Shown in pieces: positions 33,750 through 45,639 of a DNA stretch of 64,000 nt. The DNA is taken from contig CM020620.1 of assembly GCA_009829735.1 (NCBI GenBank), positions 7,518,545-7,582,544 of the forward strand, written 5' to 3'. Position 1 is the stretch's first letter. Every line of letters begins with the position of its first letter. A model generated the notes under the pieces. The model was not told the origin of the DNA, did not search any database, and worked only from the letters and a program-made list of their open reading frames with translations. Source of the DNA: Pyropia yezoensis. Taxonomy: Eukaryota; Rhodophyta; Bangiophyceae; Bangiales; Bangiaceae. The position numbers and the translations under genes were made by a program.

Positions 33750-35003
33750 TTAGGGAGCAAAAGTAGTCGAATGCAACACTTGCTCCGCGGCCACGTCGGC
33801 GGTGGTGACGTCGGCGCGGATCGTCTCCCCCAGGGGGGCCTTAGGGTGTGGCACGACGGCGGGGGGGGATGCCTCGCGTGGGTTGTGAGCGGCGGAGTGG
33901 CTGAAAGGTGTGGCAACCATCCGCCGCGCGTACGCCGACGGGAACGGGGGCGAGGGTGGCGCTGACGGACATTGCAGCGCTGTGGGGCTGGGAGCGTGAA
34001 GATGAGGACGGGAAGGAGGACAGCATAGTACTGCGTCGTTTACGACGGCCATCACGTTGCGCTGGACCACGCGGAATTGACCGCTGATCTGCTCCTGAGT
34101 CAACCAAGCAATGGCGTGCGCGATCAAAGATCTGGGCTTATCCAGATACAAAGAGTTAGAGTACACTAAATCTCGCACATGACACTTCAAGTCGTTGAAC
34201 ACACCTTGAATCGGTTGAAGATTCGGACTGTACGGAGGCAGCCTGACGTGATACATGGCATTGGCTGTCATATACGCATCCCCATCGGCGTCATGGATGC
34301 CAGCGTCGTCATAAAGTACAACACACGAGGCGGGCTGCTGGTCCCACGGCAGGCCTGGCCGGTACGTACCCATCCGCCGCTTCAAACATTGCAGAAACAC
34401 CCTCCAATCATGAGCTGTCTGGGCTCGACCCATCACAACAGTCTGCGACCACAAAATACCTCCAGTCATGGACACTCCCATCATGGTGCTGGTCCTCGCC
34501 ACAGTGAGCGGATCACGATCCAGCAACGCACATGGTGTTGAATGGTGGGATCGGCCGTACTTCCGGAGCACGTCCCCACCATCGGTGTGCACTTCATCAA
34601 CTGAAACAATGAATCGTAAAGGGACCTCACTCACGTCAATCACGAACTGCTCCTGTGCCGCCAAGCTGCGCTCCTGGAAGAGGCGCTTGACGCGCTTCCG
34701 CGTGAAGCCGTGCGCCGTGAGGATGCGTTGCACTGTCGAAGCACTGACAAACGTCGTATCGAGCGCTGGGTACTCCAGCGCAATGGCTACGAGCAGTTCG
34801 GAGTTCTCACGTAGGAACGCGACCGGCTCATCCTCCATCAAGCTTAAAACGACGCGGACCAGCTCTTCGTTGCGCAAGGCGGCGTCCTCGTGCCCATTCT
34901 CGAGTTCTGCGTCAGGCCACACGGATCCAGTCGCCGCCATCTGGCGGCGCCAACGCCTGATGGAGTACTCACTGCACTTGACCAACGACGCCGCTTCCGC
35001 CAC
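33750..35003 (-). CDS. DDE transposase of the IS630/Tc1-mariner group
   Basis: An open frame of 417 residues. Residues 1-110 form a helix-turn-helix pair (AEAASLVKCSEYSIRRWRR; ASTVQRILTAHGFTRKRVKR). The catalytic core follows: first Asp in VSVDEVH (residue 136), second in VVLYDDAG (232), and the third position in LPPYSPNLQPIQGVFNDLK, where the family has Glu or Asp after Pro-Ile but this protein has Gln (266). The last ~90 residues are Pro/Ser-rich and unusual for the family. The frame opens at a GTG (35003). The preceding LYALELLGK segment expected for this family is readable in another frame at about 35016-35040, so the N-terminus is probably frameshifted there. The gene is otherwise well preserved. 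No terminal inverted repeats were found. With the acidic residue missing it is probably catalytically dead or repurposed. Confidence 0.7.
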   Translation of the reverse strand: MAEAASLVKCSEYSIRRWRRQMAATGSVWPDAELENGHEDAALRNEELVRVVLSLMEDEPVAFLRENSELLVAIALEYPALDTTFVSASTVQRILTAHGFTRKRVKRLFQERSLAAQEQFVIDVSEVPLRFIVSVDEVHTDGGDVLRKYGRSHHSTPCALLDRDPLTVARTSTMMGVSMTGGILWSQTVVMGRAQTAHDWRVFLQCLKRRMGTYRPGLPWDQQPASCVVLYDDAGIHDADGDAYMTANAMYHVRLPPYSPNLQPIQGVFNDLKCHVRDLVYSNSLYLDKPRSLIAHAIAWLTQEQISGQFRVVQRNVMAVVNDAVLCCPPSRPHLHAPSPTALQCPSAPPSPPFPSAYARRMVATPFSHSAAHNPREASPPAVVPHPKAPLGETIRADVTTADVAAEQVLHSTTFAP

Positions 35004-35639
35004 GTCGTAGCCTTTCCCAGCAGCTCCAGCGCATAAAGGCGCTTCTCCTCAAAAAATATAGTGTGGGGCGGGGGCGGGGGAGGCCGGGGAAGAGTGGGAG
35101 GATGTAGAGCGGGGGAACGCGAGGAGCAGCGCAGGGTCTGTCGGTCGGCTTTGGCATCGGGGCGGCCGCGGCGGGGTGCAGCGGGATGGGAACGCCCCCA
35201 GTGCAGGTGTGAGGGCGATGGCGCGAGGGAGCGGGCAGAGATGGATGGGACCGCCGAGGGTCGTCGTGTGGCTTGTGCTTGTGATTTATGGTCACTGTTG
35301 GAGATCAAGTGTCGTACGTTCCCCGCCCGACAGGGTTCACTGAAGCACCGAGGAGCAAGATCGGTTGGAGTTGATCGAAACTGTATCTGTGTTCCCTGCA
35401 CAATACCTGCAACGCCGTGTGACAGTTTATGGGGACTTCACTGAACTTCGTTCACCTGTCCAAGCAAATACGAGACGTCTTTAAAACGTGTAGATCTACT
35501 CTTTTTTCGTGTCTCCTCAATTATTCTTGAGCTTGTTGACGACTTGTTTGTTTTGGCATCGCTCTCGCCGCCTTGGTGGCATCCGCGAGCGCTGGGGTGT
35601 GAGGCCGGAGGGTTCGTTGTCGACCGCTGATGGCGATTC
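35004..35639. other. Unassigned sequence
   Basis: It contains the probable frameshifted N-terminal extension of the transposase up to about 35045. Beyond that there is no recognisable gene. Confidence 0.35.
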
Positions 35640-35876
35640 TTGTTGGGGCTGGGACTTCATTCAGATGCCTCGACTCCCGTTTTTCCTCAGTGGCCTGCAG
35701 AACGCTCTGAGGAGCTCCACAGTTGTGACAATAATCGAGATCCACCGCAACTCGTTTGCCTCCGATGTCGTCGTCCCTACTGCGTTCACCACGACACCTC
35801 CCCCGCGCGATCCGTCACCATCCCTCGATTCTTTTTCGGGCAGCGTCATCGTCCAGTCCCCTGGGCGGCAAGCTGA
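35640..35876 (+). pseudogene. Zinc-finger-like protein fragment
   Basis: A short frame contains CDNNRDPPQLVCLRC followed by RRPYCVHHD, a C-x10-C-x2-C-x4-C-x-H-H spacing typical of small zinc-binding modules. The frame stops at 35876 and reopens immediately for about 45 residues (35889-36020) in the same phase, so an in-frame stop may interrupt a longer gene. Family and function are unknown. Confidence 0.3.
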
Positions 35877-36119
35877 ACGGAGGGCAAGATGTTCGTCGCC
35901 ACCATGGTGGCCACGTCGATCACAAGTCTCCCACGGGACTCCCTCGCTGCCATGGCGGGTTCGGCCGTCGAGCGCTCCCACTGCCGCCGTGTCAGACAGC
36001 CGAAGCGGGTCGCTCGCTGAGCGCGACCGGACCTCCTCTCCCTGCACCCGTCGCCTCACCCATGCTTTCACCCAACAGGGTTTGCCCCAGTCCGGTTTTG
36101 ATCGATCTGTGGCGCCCGA

Positions 36120-38000
36120 ATGACGGCGGCCGCCGCCGCCGCGGCCGCCGCGCGACTGCGGACGGTGTCGGAGCCGCCGCCTGCAGTGTCGGCCCGACGC
36201 CCAAGCGCCGTTGCGGCGACGAGGCTACAGTATGTGCGGACCGCCTCTTTCCGCGGACACGCCGGCGTTCTGCTCATAAACAGTTACAGCCTCACATGCG
36301 GTTGCCCCCGCAGCTGATGCGGCCGCGGCTTCGACGTCGACTGCACCCGCGGTGGCGGCGGCCGTGGCGGTCGCGGACGTGGCGGCCCCGCCCGTGGCGG
36401 CAGAAGCGCCGTCGGCAGTAGATCCGGCGGTGCCAGCAACGGCGGCGGCGTCGGCGACATCGGGGGCAGCAGCCCCCGTGGGCATGGCCCGCGAGGCCGC
36501 CGCAGCAGTGGCGGCGACTGTGCCCGCCGCCGCCGCCCCCCCCCCCCTTCCTATGTTTGCGGCTGGAACGCCCGCGGCAGGTGCGGCTCCTGGTCCAGCG
36601 ACCGCTGCACCTCCCGTAACAGGGGCGTTTCCTGTCCGGGCGACGGCTGCGCCTGTTGTGGCGGCAGCGCCTTCGACCGCGACTGTCGAGGCGGCGGCGG
36701 CGGCGACGGCGCCTGATTTGGCAGCGGCGCCTGTTGCGGCGTGGGCGCTAGTGGCAGTAGCAGCAGCGGCGGCGGCCGCGGTGACGGCGGCAGGGACGTT
36801 GGAGGCGCCTACCCCGCCCCCCTCCCACCCGATCCTCGCATGAGCGGATCGACAGCGCCCTCACATTCGTGCACTTGGGCATGGGAGACGACGCCAGCGC
36901 GGCGGCGGCGGCGGCCGCTGCGGACGCGTTTGCCGCCTCCGAGCGGCACGCGCTGTACCAGGCCGCCCGGATGCCGGCGTCCTACCCAGGGGTATGGGGG
37001 GGCACCGTCGCGGCCGAGGCGGTCGCCACGTTTGACTCGCAGCCCGTCCACGAGTGGCTTCCCGCCGCGCTCACAAAGAGGTGGGCCCGCTGCGGGAGCC
37101 ATGCCAAGTCGCTGCGAATGCTGGGCGCCGCGTGCCTCGGAATGTACGAGCGGGTCGTGGTCGGGGCGGGCGTGGTCACCCTCTTCGCAGCGCCCAGTCC
37201 TGATGAGGGCAGAGGCTGCTATCGCAGCTACGCGGCCGCTGCCGCCTGTGCGTAAAAGGCGATGGCGCGCCACGTGGACAGCGTGATCGAGGCCGCCTCG
37301 GCGGGACTGATGGTGAGCCCTCGGTGGCGAGGCCACCGTCGCCCTGCGGCGGGCGTGCTGCGCGGCGGTGCTGGCGCACCTGTCGATTGCGAACGCGGCG
37401 TCGGCAGCGACGGCGGATACCAAGTCGTACGTGGTCTCCCAGTGAGTGCTGCTGGAGTTTTGGCTGGGTGGGCCGACCACCTGGCGCTGGCGTCGCTGGT
37501 AGAGCCCGACGACCGATTTCTCCGTCACACAGAGGAGTTTTACGATGTGGCCCCCGTGGCGTGTGAGGGGGTGGGCGTGAAGCGCCTGGCAGCAGCACAC
37601 CAGCCGCTGCGGGATATGGCCAAGGGCGATGGGCTTCCGGGTGGGCGACCAGGCGGCGACTAAGCCGCGGCTGCGGCGGGTCACCCCCGAGCGCCTAGCC
37701 GAGCTTCGCGAGGCGATGCAGGTCGTCGCCACCGCGCTGGAGGAGTATCTTGTGGTCGGCGTGGGCGTGGGCGTCGCCCCCGCCGCCGCCGCCACGTCGG
37801 TTGCCCGTGTGAGCAGTCCCGCCCCCCTCGCCCCCTCGACACTGCCCTCCATCAATGGTATGCTCCCCTTTCCGCGTCGCGGAGTCTTCGGCAGCCCCTG
37901 CTGCCACTGCCGGCACGGGCAGCGACGGAGCGCTGGCGCCCGCCACGTCCGGAAACATCGCGCTGTGAGTGTTGGCAACTGCCCTTGGAAGCGCTTTCTG
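36120..38000 (+). other. Ala-rich, frame-broken coding-like region
   Basis: A series of overlapping + strand frames (36352-36843 Ala/Pro-rich; 36869-37255 with a non-repetitive stretch VATFDSQPVHEWLPAALTKR; 37262-37663; 37629-38318) shows coding-like composition in changing frames. This suits either an old gene with frameshifts or several short exons. A long minus-strand frame over 36809-37978 is more Arg/Ser-rich and looks like its shadow. I recognise no family. Confidence 0.25.
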
Positions 38001-40610
38001 CTTCAGCCACAACGCCCTCTGTTTCTATGTTCCTTCCCTTTGCCTGGCTCATCCGTACAGTCACCCAATCGCACACACATCCACCCTCCTCCACCCAGGC
38101 GCCCTTCTCCCCCACCGCCGCCCGGCCTCCCGAGTCTGCATGCACCTGCATTTACACTTTCGAGCTTCTGTCGCAGCGGAGGACGACCACCTGCCTCTTT
38201 CTTCCCGCGGTTAGTCGACCGTGCAGGGCCCACGTCGAGTCCACTGCAGCGCTGGGAGTCTTTGAGATGCTTGCCCCGCAGCGCGAACGCCCCCTTACCG
38301 ACCTTGCTGCCGCGGTGACACGGTGGTGCGGCGGGTCAGACACGCGGGCGTTTTTCCACCATTGGGGCGGCCGCCGCGTCAGAAGGCAGTCGTCTCAGGA
38401 GACCAGGTTGGGGCTGTCGGTCGTGTGGGGCCCACGTCGCCGCTACCGCGCCGCTGGAGGTGTTGGTTACGCTTTCTCAGGAGTGCGCGTGTCCTCCCCC
38501 CTCTCGCGCCCTCCGATACATCATCCAATCCATCAAACAAAAGGTACTGCGCTCCTTCCATGCCGGACATGCCGTCGGTAGGGTGCTTTGGTCTTTTGGA
38601 AGGGCAGCCAGAGCTGCCATCATCTGGCGAGGCGGAAAGCACGCGCGCGTGAGAAAGTCCGGCCAATCTCGGCAGGACAACAACAAAACTCTTCGAGCAC
38701 AAGCGCCTCCGTCATGCCTCAGGGGCTGGGCGCACCTGGTCGAACCTGCTCAACAATCCCCCAGAATCCCCCACGAGCCCCCACATCGTTTCCCCCCGTG
38801 CACCTATGTCTATTGGCCCACGCGCCCCTGTCGTAATCATCCTTAGTAGCGCTCCGTGCCACAGAAGTCGCGTGCGCCTGCGCCCTCACTCCCCCGCAGT
38901 GTGAGTGTTGAGCCGATGTGTCCGATGGTAGAAGAACTTGTCTCTCTCTCCTCGCCAGTGGGGCAAAATAATCCCGCTATGCTCCGAGCTAGATACTACA
39001 CCCCTATTTGGCAAGCGTGCCGTGCCCGCCTTGGCCTCTTGCCCACATTTCGGCCCCTGAACGAATGCCCAGGTGGGCCGCTCCCCTCAGTTCAAGCAGA
39101 CCCTCTTCGGCCCCCGGCCGCACCCGTCGTCGGCCCAGCCTGCAAACAAGCCTAAGAGTGCCTGACGTGCCTTCAAGGCGCATGAAAGGCGCCTGCCCAG
39201 CCACTCACCGCGTGGCAATGGGCCGCCGCCGCCCGCTCCCAGTGTGGACGGCGACCCTCATACCATAGGGAGGCAGTGATGGTACCCTCCCACACGGCCG
39301 TCACCCCTCCAGCCTCAAGCCTGGTTCGCAGCAGCCCACCGCGGGCGCGCTGCCGCAACGCAGCTGGCCTGCGGGCAGGGCGGCGGTGCCACGGGTCATG
39401 GCTGCAGGTGGGCAGCGCCCCCTGCCGGGGGGATGGCAAGTCCTCCCGACAGTCCACCCGGCGGAGGCAGCACTTGGCAGGTGCTCCCTCTTCCCTGGTG
39501 CTCCACACAACAACCCCTCACCTGAGCACCCACTCCCCCAGCGTCCTTTTTGATTTCCCACCCCCCCCGCCTCATCCATCATTGAAGGTCTCGCCTTCCG
39601 CGGCCCCCTCATGCACCCAACCCTGCACGCCACCTGGGAGCATCATTTGTTCTGATCGCACGGCACTTCTTTCAGTCCGACGAAAATTGCATCCGCAGCT
39701 CTTGTCATCACCGCCATACACTCCGCCATCATGGGGGACGGCACGTCACGGCCATACCCCGTTAGCGCCACAGCGGCCAGCTGCTTGAAACAACGCGAGT
39801 GCCTGCTCCCTGGCGCCCTCCGCGGCTGCGACCTTGCCTGCGCGCACCACCGCGGAAGCAGCGGCGGTGGCTGCGGCGCATCAGCGGCGGCCTTGGCGGC
39901 AGCGAGCTACATAAACTGGACAGTGAGACGGTGGGATAGCACCGACGACGGTGTTGCTCGCAGTGCTGGTCGGCGAGGGCGACGCGGAAGAGAGCCTCGC
40001 CTGCGTCGGTGCGCGCGCTCCGCGGCCGACGCGTTAGTGACCACGCCCACGGATCCTCCGCCGCCGCCGCCTGGTGCGTGTCCATCACGTCGTCCAATGG
40101 CCGGTAAGGCCGTCGAAGCCGTGTTTGTCAGGCCTCAGCCGCCCCCCGACGCCTGTAGCACCGTGCGATCTAATGCAGCCTACGTCCGTCGTCCGCAAAG
40201 GTGGGCCGTCGACCCCTAAATGATGATAGCCGACGATGCGCGGAGGCGCCGCGGCGGCATCCGACGGCGCGTTCACCCAGAATCTCAGACAATGCCGCCC
40301 TGCCTGCTGCGCAGGCGAAACCTATCCACAGAGTGGAGAAAGTTTGGAGAGTGGAAGTGCGGCGCCTTCGTCCTGGTGGTTGCGTCTGCGATGACGACGG
40401 TTTTGACGAGGAAGCTCTCCCGAGTGCACCTCCTGCTGCGAGAAGCTTCCGGAGAAGATCACAGGATCACAGCAGGGCATCGTCACATTGCCAGACCGCA
40501 GGCAAGTTGCAGACGGTACTCTTCTCGGAGCAGTTCTGAATGGGATCGTCCCTCAATACAAGCAGAAAACAATAAAACCGTACTGGACCCCGAGAGCCAA
40601 GAAGAGCTGA
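38001..40610. other. Unassigned sequence
   Basis: Several frames of 100-170 residues occur (for example 39731-40219 +), all without recognisable motifs and mostly overlapped by open frames on the other strand. Confidence 0.35.
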
Positions 40611-40895
40611 TCACCGTGAAGTCAAGTAGCCCACGTACGACCCGTACTTGAGGTCGTATTCATAGTGGATCGCTGCCCAAGTGGACTGTGTTGCTTGGGA
40701 GAAGCTCCTGCTGTACACGTGATCAATCATACAAGTGCGTTCTCGATCGACTGAACATTGCCAAGTACCGAAGTTCTGCTCATACATGCCCGCTGCAGAA
40801 GACGTCTGGAGACACCTGTCCAGCCGCCGCAACCCAGTAAAGTTCTTGTAGTGCATCATTGCTGCGTCGAAGTTAATGAAAGAGCCTGCTTGCAA
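40611..40895 (-). CDS. Hypothetical ORF, ordinary composition
   Basis: The 94-residue frame (contains DAAMMHYKNFTGLRRLDRC and AAIHYEYDLKYGSYVGYL) has balanced amino-acid composition and lower GC than its neighbours, unlike the Ala/Gly/Pro/Arg shadows around it. It may be a single exon or the end of a decayed gene. I recognise no family. Confidence 0.25.
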   Translation of the reverse strand: MQAGSFINFDAAMMHYKNFTGLRRLDRCLQTSSAAGMYEQNFGTWQCSVDRERTCMIDHVYSRSFSQATQSTWAAIHYEYDLKYGSYVGYLTSR

Positions 40896-41633
40896 ATCTG
40901 CAAAAAGTGATTTATGAACAGATCATGGCCGACGCAGCTTGCGGCTACGGAGATCGGCGGCCACACCACACGCAAGGCCGTTGGTCCTGGGTCTCTCCTG
41001 ATCACAATGATTATGTGGCTGCGGCGGGGGCACATCAAGCACCCTCCGCCCCTCATCGCTTTCCCAATGCCGCACCTGCTGGTGTGTGCCGCGATGTGGC
41101 CGCCTATGTGTGTTGGTGGCGGATGCTGTGGAGCCGCACAGCCGCCCCAATCCCAATCGTGAGAAACAATAACGGCGTCAATGTTGTACCTTACGTTGGT
41201 GGAAGCAGTAGGGCAAGGGCGCTGTAGCTACGGCTCCCACGACGAGTTGGACGTGGTTGTCAGCAGGAAAGCCACTGGCCCTCTCGCCACCTCATCGACT
41301 CTCTCTTCGTTCGCTCGGTCCCTCCCATGGTCTCTTGGAAGACGCTTACTGCGGGTGGGCACGTAAGCGTGCTCAACAAGTACTAGCTCGTGGGTGCCCA
41401 GCTATTACCGTGTTGGAGATAGCGGATTTGGCGATGGGGACGGTGGCGGGCGCGGTGTTCGTGTCTTGGGCAGCCGCTCGCTCGACCCCAGAGGCTGTCA
41501 AGATCGCGCCGGAGCCCCGCTTCCGTACATGCACCGACGATGGCTGGGGGACGGCCGTGGTGTCGCCCCCTCCGGTGTCGCGGCCGCCGCCGGTGACGGA
41601 TCCAGAGGCCAAGAGGGTGCGAGGAGGGAGGGC

Positions 41634-41713
41634 GCACACCCAGGAACGAGCGAGGCGGTCGAACGTGCGGTACGCACACCCAGGAACGAACGAGGCGGTC
41701 GAACGTGCGGTAC
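41634..41713. repeat. 40-bp tandem duplication
   Basis: Two adjacent 40-bp units starting gcacacccaggaacga differ at one position. Confidence 0.85.
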
Positions 41714-42222
41714 GCAATTGAAAACCTGCGCCGGGCAAAGTCGGTGTTGAGAGGGGTGCGAGCTACCGGTGTGACGCCTGTGGGAGGGAGGCGGGGCGGG
41801 GCGGGGGGGGAAATTCGGTGCTGGGCTGAGGCAAGGCAGCTGCGGGGGGGTGGAAGGGGGGGTCAGCACGACACCGTCGCTTCAGATCCCAGAGCCCACC
41901 CTGCCTCCCTCTACCGCCAGACCACCCCCTTTGTCCCCCACCCGCGCGCAACGGAGAAAGGCGGGAGCGGCAGCGCCTCTGCACCGCAGGGCCACCCCCG
42001 TCCGTGTCCCGCCCACCCCCGTTCAACCGCACATGTCGGGAGCTGCAGCGTCTCTTATCCGCCGATGCTATACGAGGGAGAGGGAGAGCAACATTGCCGC
42101 TGCCAACGCCCATGCGGAGGAAAAAATAAAAACGTACACCTGACCTTGCCAGTGCCATCCACAAAGCCAGTTGCCACGGGCCAGCGCCAGCCGCCGGCAC
42201 ATCCGCTGTCGCCGCGACCAAC

Positions 42223-42770
42223 TTGGTCTCGTGGTCGCAGCCGCCGTTGGAGAGCGTGAATGCCAAAAAAAAAAAAGGGGGGGGGGTGGACAGCGCGCAG
42301 CCGTCATGCGAAGCCATCCGAAGAAAAGAAACACAACGGAAAGGGAGATGGGGGACCACTCCTCGCCTGGCAGTGCATGGACTCCAGGCAAGTGAGCGGT
42401 CCCCGACTCCCTTCCGTCGCGCACTTCACGAGGAACAGCTCCGCCCCGGTGGCTGCAACCCATCGGAAGCGATGCGGGCCGAGAGCCGCGACCGTCTTGG
42501 TCTCGTGGTCGCCGCCGCCGTTGGAGAGCGTGAACGCCAAAAAAAACGGGGGGGGGGGGGGACAGCGCGCAGCCGTCATGCGAAGCCATCCCAAGAAAAG
42601 AAAAACAACGGAAAGGGAGATGGGGGACCACTCCTCGCCTGGCAGTGCATGGACTCCAGGCAAGTGAGCGGTCCCCGACTCCCTTCCGTCGCGCACTTCA
42701 CGAGGAACAGCTCCGCCCCGGTGGCTGCAACCCATCGGAAACGACGCGGGCAGAGCGCGAGGTCGGGAGC
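42223..42770. repeat. ~272-bp tandem duplication
   Basis: Units 42223-42496 and 42497-42770 both start ttggtctcgtggtcgc and carry the same order of landmarks: a poly-A/poly-G run, then atgcgaagccatcc, then the stretch ending ggtggctgcaacccatcgga. They differ mainly in the homopolymer lengths and at the 3' end. No coding role is evident. Confidence 0.85.
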
Positions 42771-42929
42771 GCCGATCTGTCGCCGGCGTCGATGCCTCCA
42801 GCCACAACCAAGGAAACCACAGCCTTCGTTCTTTGGCGGCCAAAGAACGAAGGCAGGTGCCAAAGAACGAAGGCAAATGGGCCAATCAGATTGAAGGAAC
42901 GTGGCATCGACCGTGCCAGGTGTCCCCCC

Positions 42930-44140
42930 GCCACCACCCCGCTCCCCTCCCGCCACCGCGCCCCCCCCCCCCCGCGGCCGGGCGTGGGTGCGCCCCCCCC
43001 GCGGCCGGGCGTGGGTGCCCCCCCCCCCCCGCCACGCTACGCCGCCGTCCACCCGGCCTCGTCGTCCCCCCCCCAGGCCGCGCCCACCGCCGCCGTCCCC
43101 GGCCGCGCCGCCCGCCCCGCCGCCCTCCCCCCCCCCCCGACCGCGCCGCCCGCCACCGCGGGTTTCTCCGGCCACCCTCGCCCCCGCCCCGGCCCCCGCC
43201 GCCGTAGGCAACCCTGCCATCGCTGCCGCCACCGCGGCCGTCCCCGTCCGGCCTCCGCTGCTGCCGCCGGTCACTGGCCGCCGCCACCGCCGCCCCCCCC
43301 CCCGCCGCCGCCGGCCGCCGCTACCGCCGGCCGCCGCCGCTGCTGGCTGCCGGCCGCCGCCGCTGCTGGCTGCCGGCCGCCGCCGCCACCGCCCGCCGCC
43401 CCCCGCCGCGGCCGCCGCATGTTGCCCGCCGCGGCCGCCGCTCGCCGCGGCCCCCCGTCGCCCGCCGCCGCCACGGGGGTCCGCCGCCGTCCGCCGCAGC
43501 TGCTGGTTTCCGACCGCCGCCGCCGCCCTCGCCCGCCCGCCTCGGCCGCCGGCCGGTCGACGCCGCCGCGGGCGGCCGCCGCCGGCCGCGGACGGCCGCC
43601 GCCGCTGCCACCGGCCGCCGGCCGTCACCGCTGCCGCCTGCCGCCTGCCGCCGGCGCGGGCCCCCTTCCGCAGCGGCCGCCGGCCGCCGGCCGCCGCCGT
43701 CGGCCGTCTCCGCTGCCGGCCGCCGACCGCTGCCGCTTCCGCGGGTGGCGGCCACCGGCCGCTGCCGCTGCTGGCTGCTGGCCGCCGCCGTTACCCGCCG
43801 CCCACCGCCGCGGCCGCCGCCCGCCGCCTGCCGGCCGCCGCTGCCGGCCGCCACCGCTGCTGCCCCCCCCCTCGCCGCCGCCGCCGGCCGCCGCTGTGGT
43901 CTGCCGACGGCTGGCGCGGGCGGCCGTCGCTGGCGGCCGCCGCTGCTGGCTGCCGACCGCCGCGACCCTCCGCCCCTTCCCGCCACGGGCGCCGGCCGGC
44001 CGCCGCTGCTGCTCTGCCGGCCGCCGCCGCTGCCGGCTGGCGGCGGCCGCCGCCGCCGCCCACCCTCCCCCGCCGCGGCTGCCGCCCGCCGCGCGCCCCC
44101 GCTGCTGCCCCCCCCCTTGCTGCCACCGGCTGCCGTCACC
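42930..44140. repeat. C-rich GCC/CCG tract
   Basis: The sequence is almost purely G+C, with strong C bias on the + strand and units such as ccgccggccgccgctgctgg. Every frame is open for long distances, but the translations are Pro/Ala/Arg runs, which argues against coding. Confidence 0.75.
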
Positions 44141-44146
44141 ACTTAT

Positions 44147-45606
44147 TGGTGTGCGCTTCGTGTCGGGTGTTCGTTTCTGGGGACTGCTGTTTATAGTTTG
44201 AGCGAGCCACGCTTGTTGGGCGCATGATGACTTTTGTTGGGTGTCCGTTTGCGAAGGATGGTGCGAGAGCACATGCGAAAACAAAGGGGGGGAGGGTTGG
44301 CAGACGAGGACGACGATGATGGCACCAAGCACCAACCGGGAGACGCAAGACTATCAGCTTGCCCAGTGATACCTGGCAAAAATTATAATTATCAAGAATT
44401 TCAATTCACCATTGAGTACGCCTCCGACTTGACTCCCATTTCGGGACGTGTCTGGCCAATCACGAGCGCGATTCGGCTGATGTGATAGGCTGTCCCATGA
44501 TCTGAACAGAACCACCGGAGGATTTCAATGCTGAATCCACAATCGCTGGATGGACGAGTACAGTATTTGACTCGGCGAGTAACCTGGTCAGCGAATCGGG
44601 ATTGCCGACGCCAACGGCTGAAGCGCCGGCGTCCGACGCCCCCCTCCTCTCCGTTCCGTCGCCCGCTTCACCGTTTCTCGGCCACCCAGCAGGCCGGGTG
44701 GGTACACAAGCCTTTGTTACTTGTTCTATTCAGTTCTGAGTGCGGGTCTGCAGATGTTTTCTGAAGACGAGCCCCCAACGACCCCATGGACGGACAGAAT
44801 GCATTCACCATTCCCACTGGGTTCCGCAGCTGGGGGGCGCCCGTGACTGTGAAACACCGTTCGCTATGCCATGGTGCCGTAGAAACGCACAGAAGATACG
44901 CTGGAGTCAACACATTGGCGACTGATGAACTGCTGGTGGGGTGTTAAGCACTGTGGCGTATCTGGACGCGCCCAGAGTGCCATTGAGAGTGCAAAAAGCT
45001 GTGGAAGTAACTGATTACACTGTCCAGACCTGACAGGTGTAGGTTTTATATGATGGGAGCACTGTCGGGCGTTGGACGGCCTGGCGAGGCTACCTGCCCA
45101 GAATGGTGACTTTGGGGGCACGGTTGACCTACTTCCCGTCGTTTGTGATACCTTCTGAGCACATGAGCGTGCTCAGCCGAGTCAAACACTGTACTCGTCC
45201 ATCCAGCGATTGTGGATTCAGCATTGAAATCCTCCGGTGGTTCTGTTCAGATCATGGGACAGCCTATCACATCAGCCGAATCGCGCTCGTGATTGGCCAG
45301 ACACGTCCCGAAATGGGAGTCAAGTCGGAGGCGTACTCAATGGTGAATTGAAATTCTTGATAATTATAATTTTTGCCAGGTATCACTGGGCAAGCTGACA
45401 GTCTTGCGTCTCCCGGTTGGTGCTTGGTGCCATCATCGTCGTCCTCGTCTGCCAACCCTCCCCCCCTTTGTTTTCGCATGTGCTCTCGCACCATCCTTCG
45501 CAAACGGACACCCAACAAAAGTCATCATGCGCCCAACAAGCGTGGCTCGCTCAAACTATAAACAGCAGTCCCCAGAAACGCACGCCCAACACTAACAGCA
45601 CACCAA
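44147..45606. mobile_element. Foldback-type non-autonomous DNA transposon with ~430-bp inverted repeats
   Basis: Left arm 44147-44577 and right arm 45175-45606 are inverted copies of each other. They are nearly identical over most of their length and more diverged at the outer ends. They enclose a ~600-bp unique loop. The ends read ttggtgtgc...gcacaccaa with TA on both sides (44145-44146, 45607-45608), as expected for a Tc1/mariner-type target duplication. Each arm contains the same 83-residue frame (MLGVRLRRMVREHM...), which may be chance. No transposase is encoded, so it would need one in trans. Confidence 0.8.
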
Positions 45607-45639
45607 TAGATCGGGACAGCGCCGGCAACAGCCAAACGC

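Noticed and set aside
36809-37978. 389-residue minus-strand frame
   Set aside because: Arg/Ser/His-rich composition typical of a shadow; the + strand reads more like protein, although broken.
42645-44201. 518-residue Pro/Ala/Arg-rich + frame and its overlapping neighbours
   Set aside because: All six frames are long here because the DNA is a GCC/CCG tract. No frame shows non-repetitive protein sequence.
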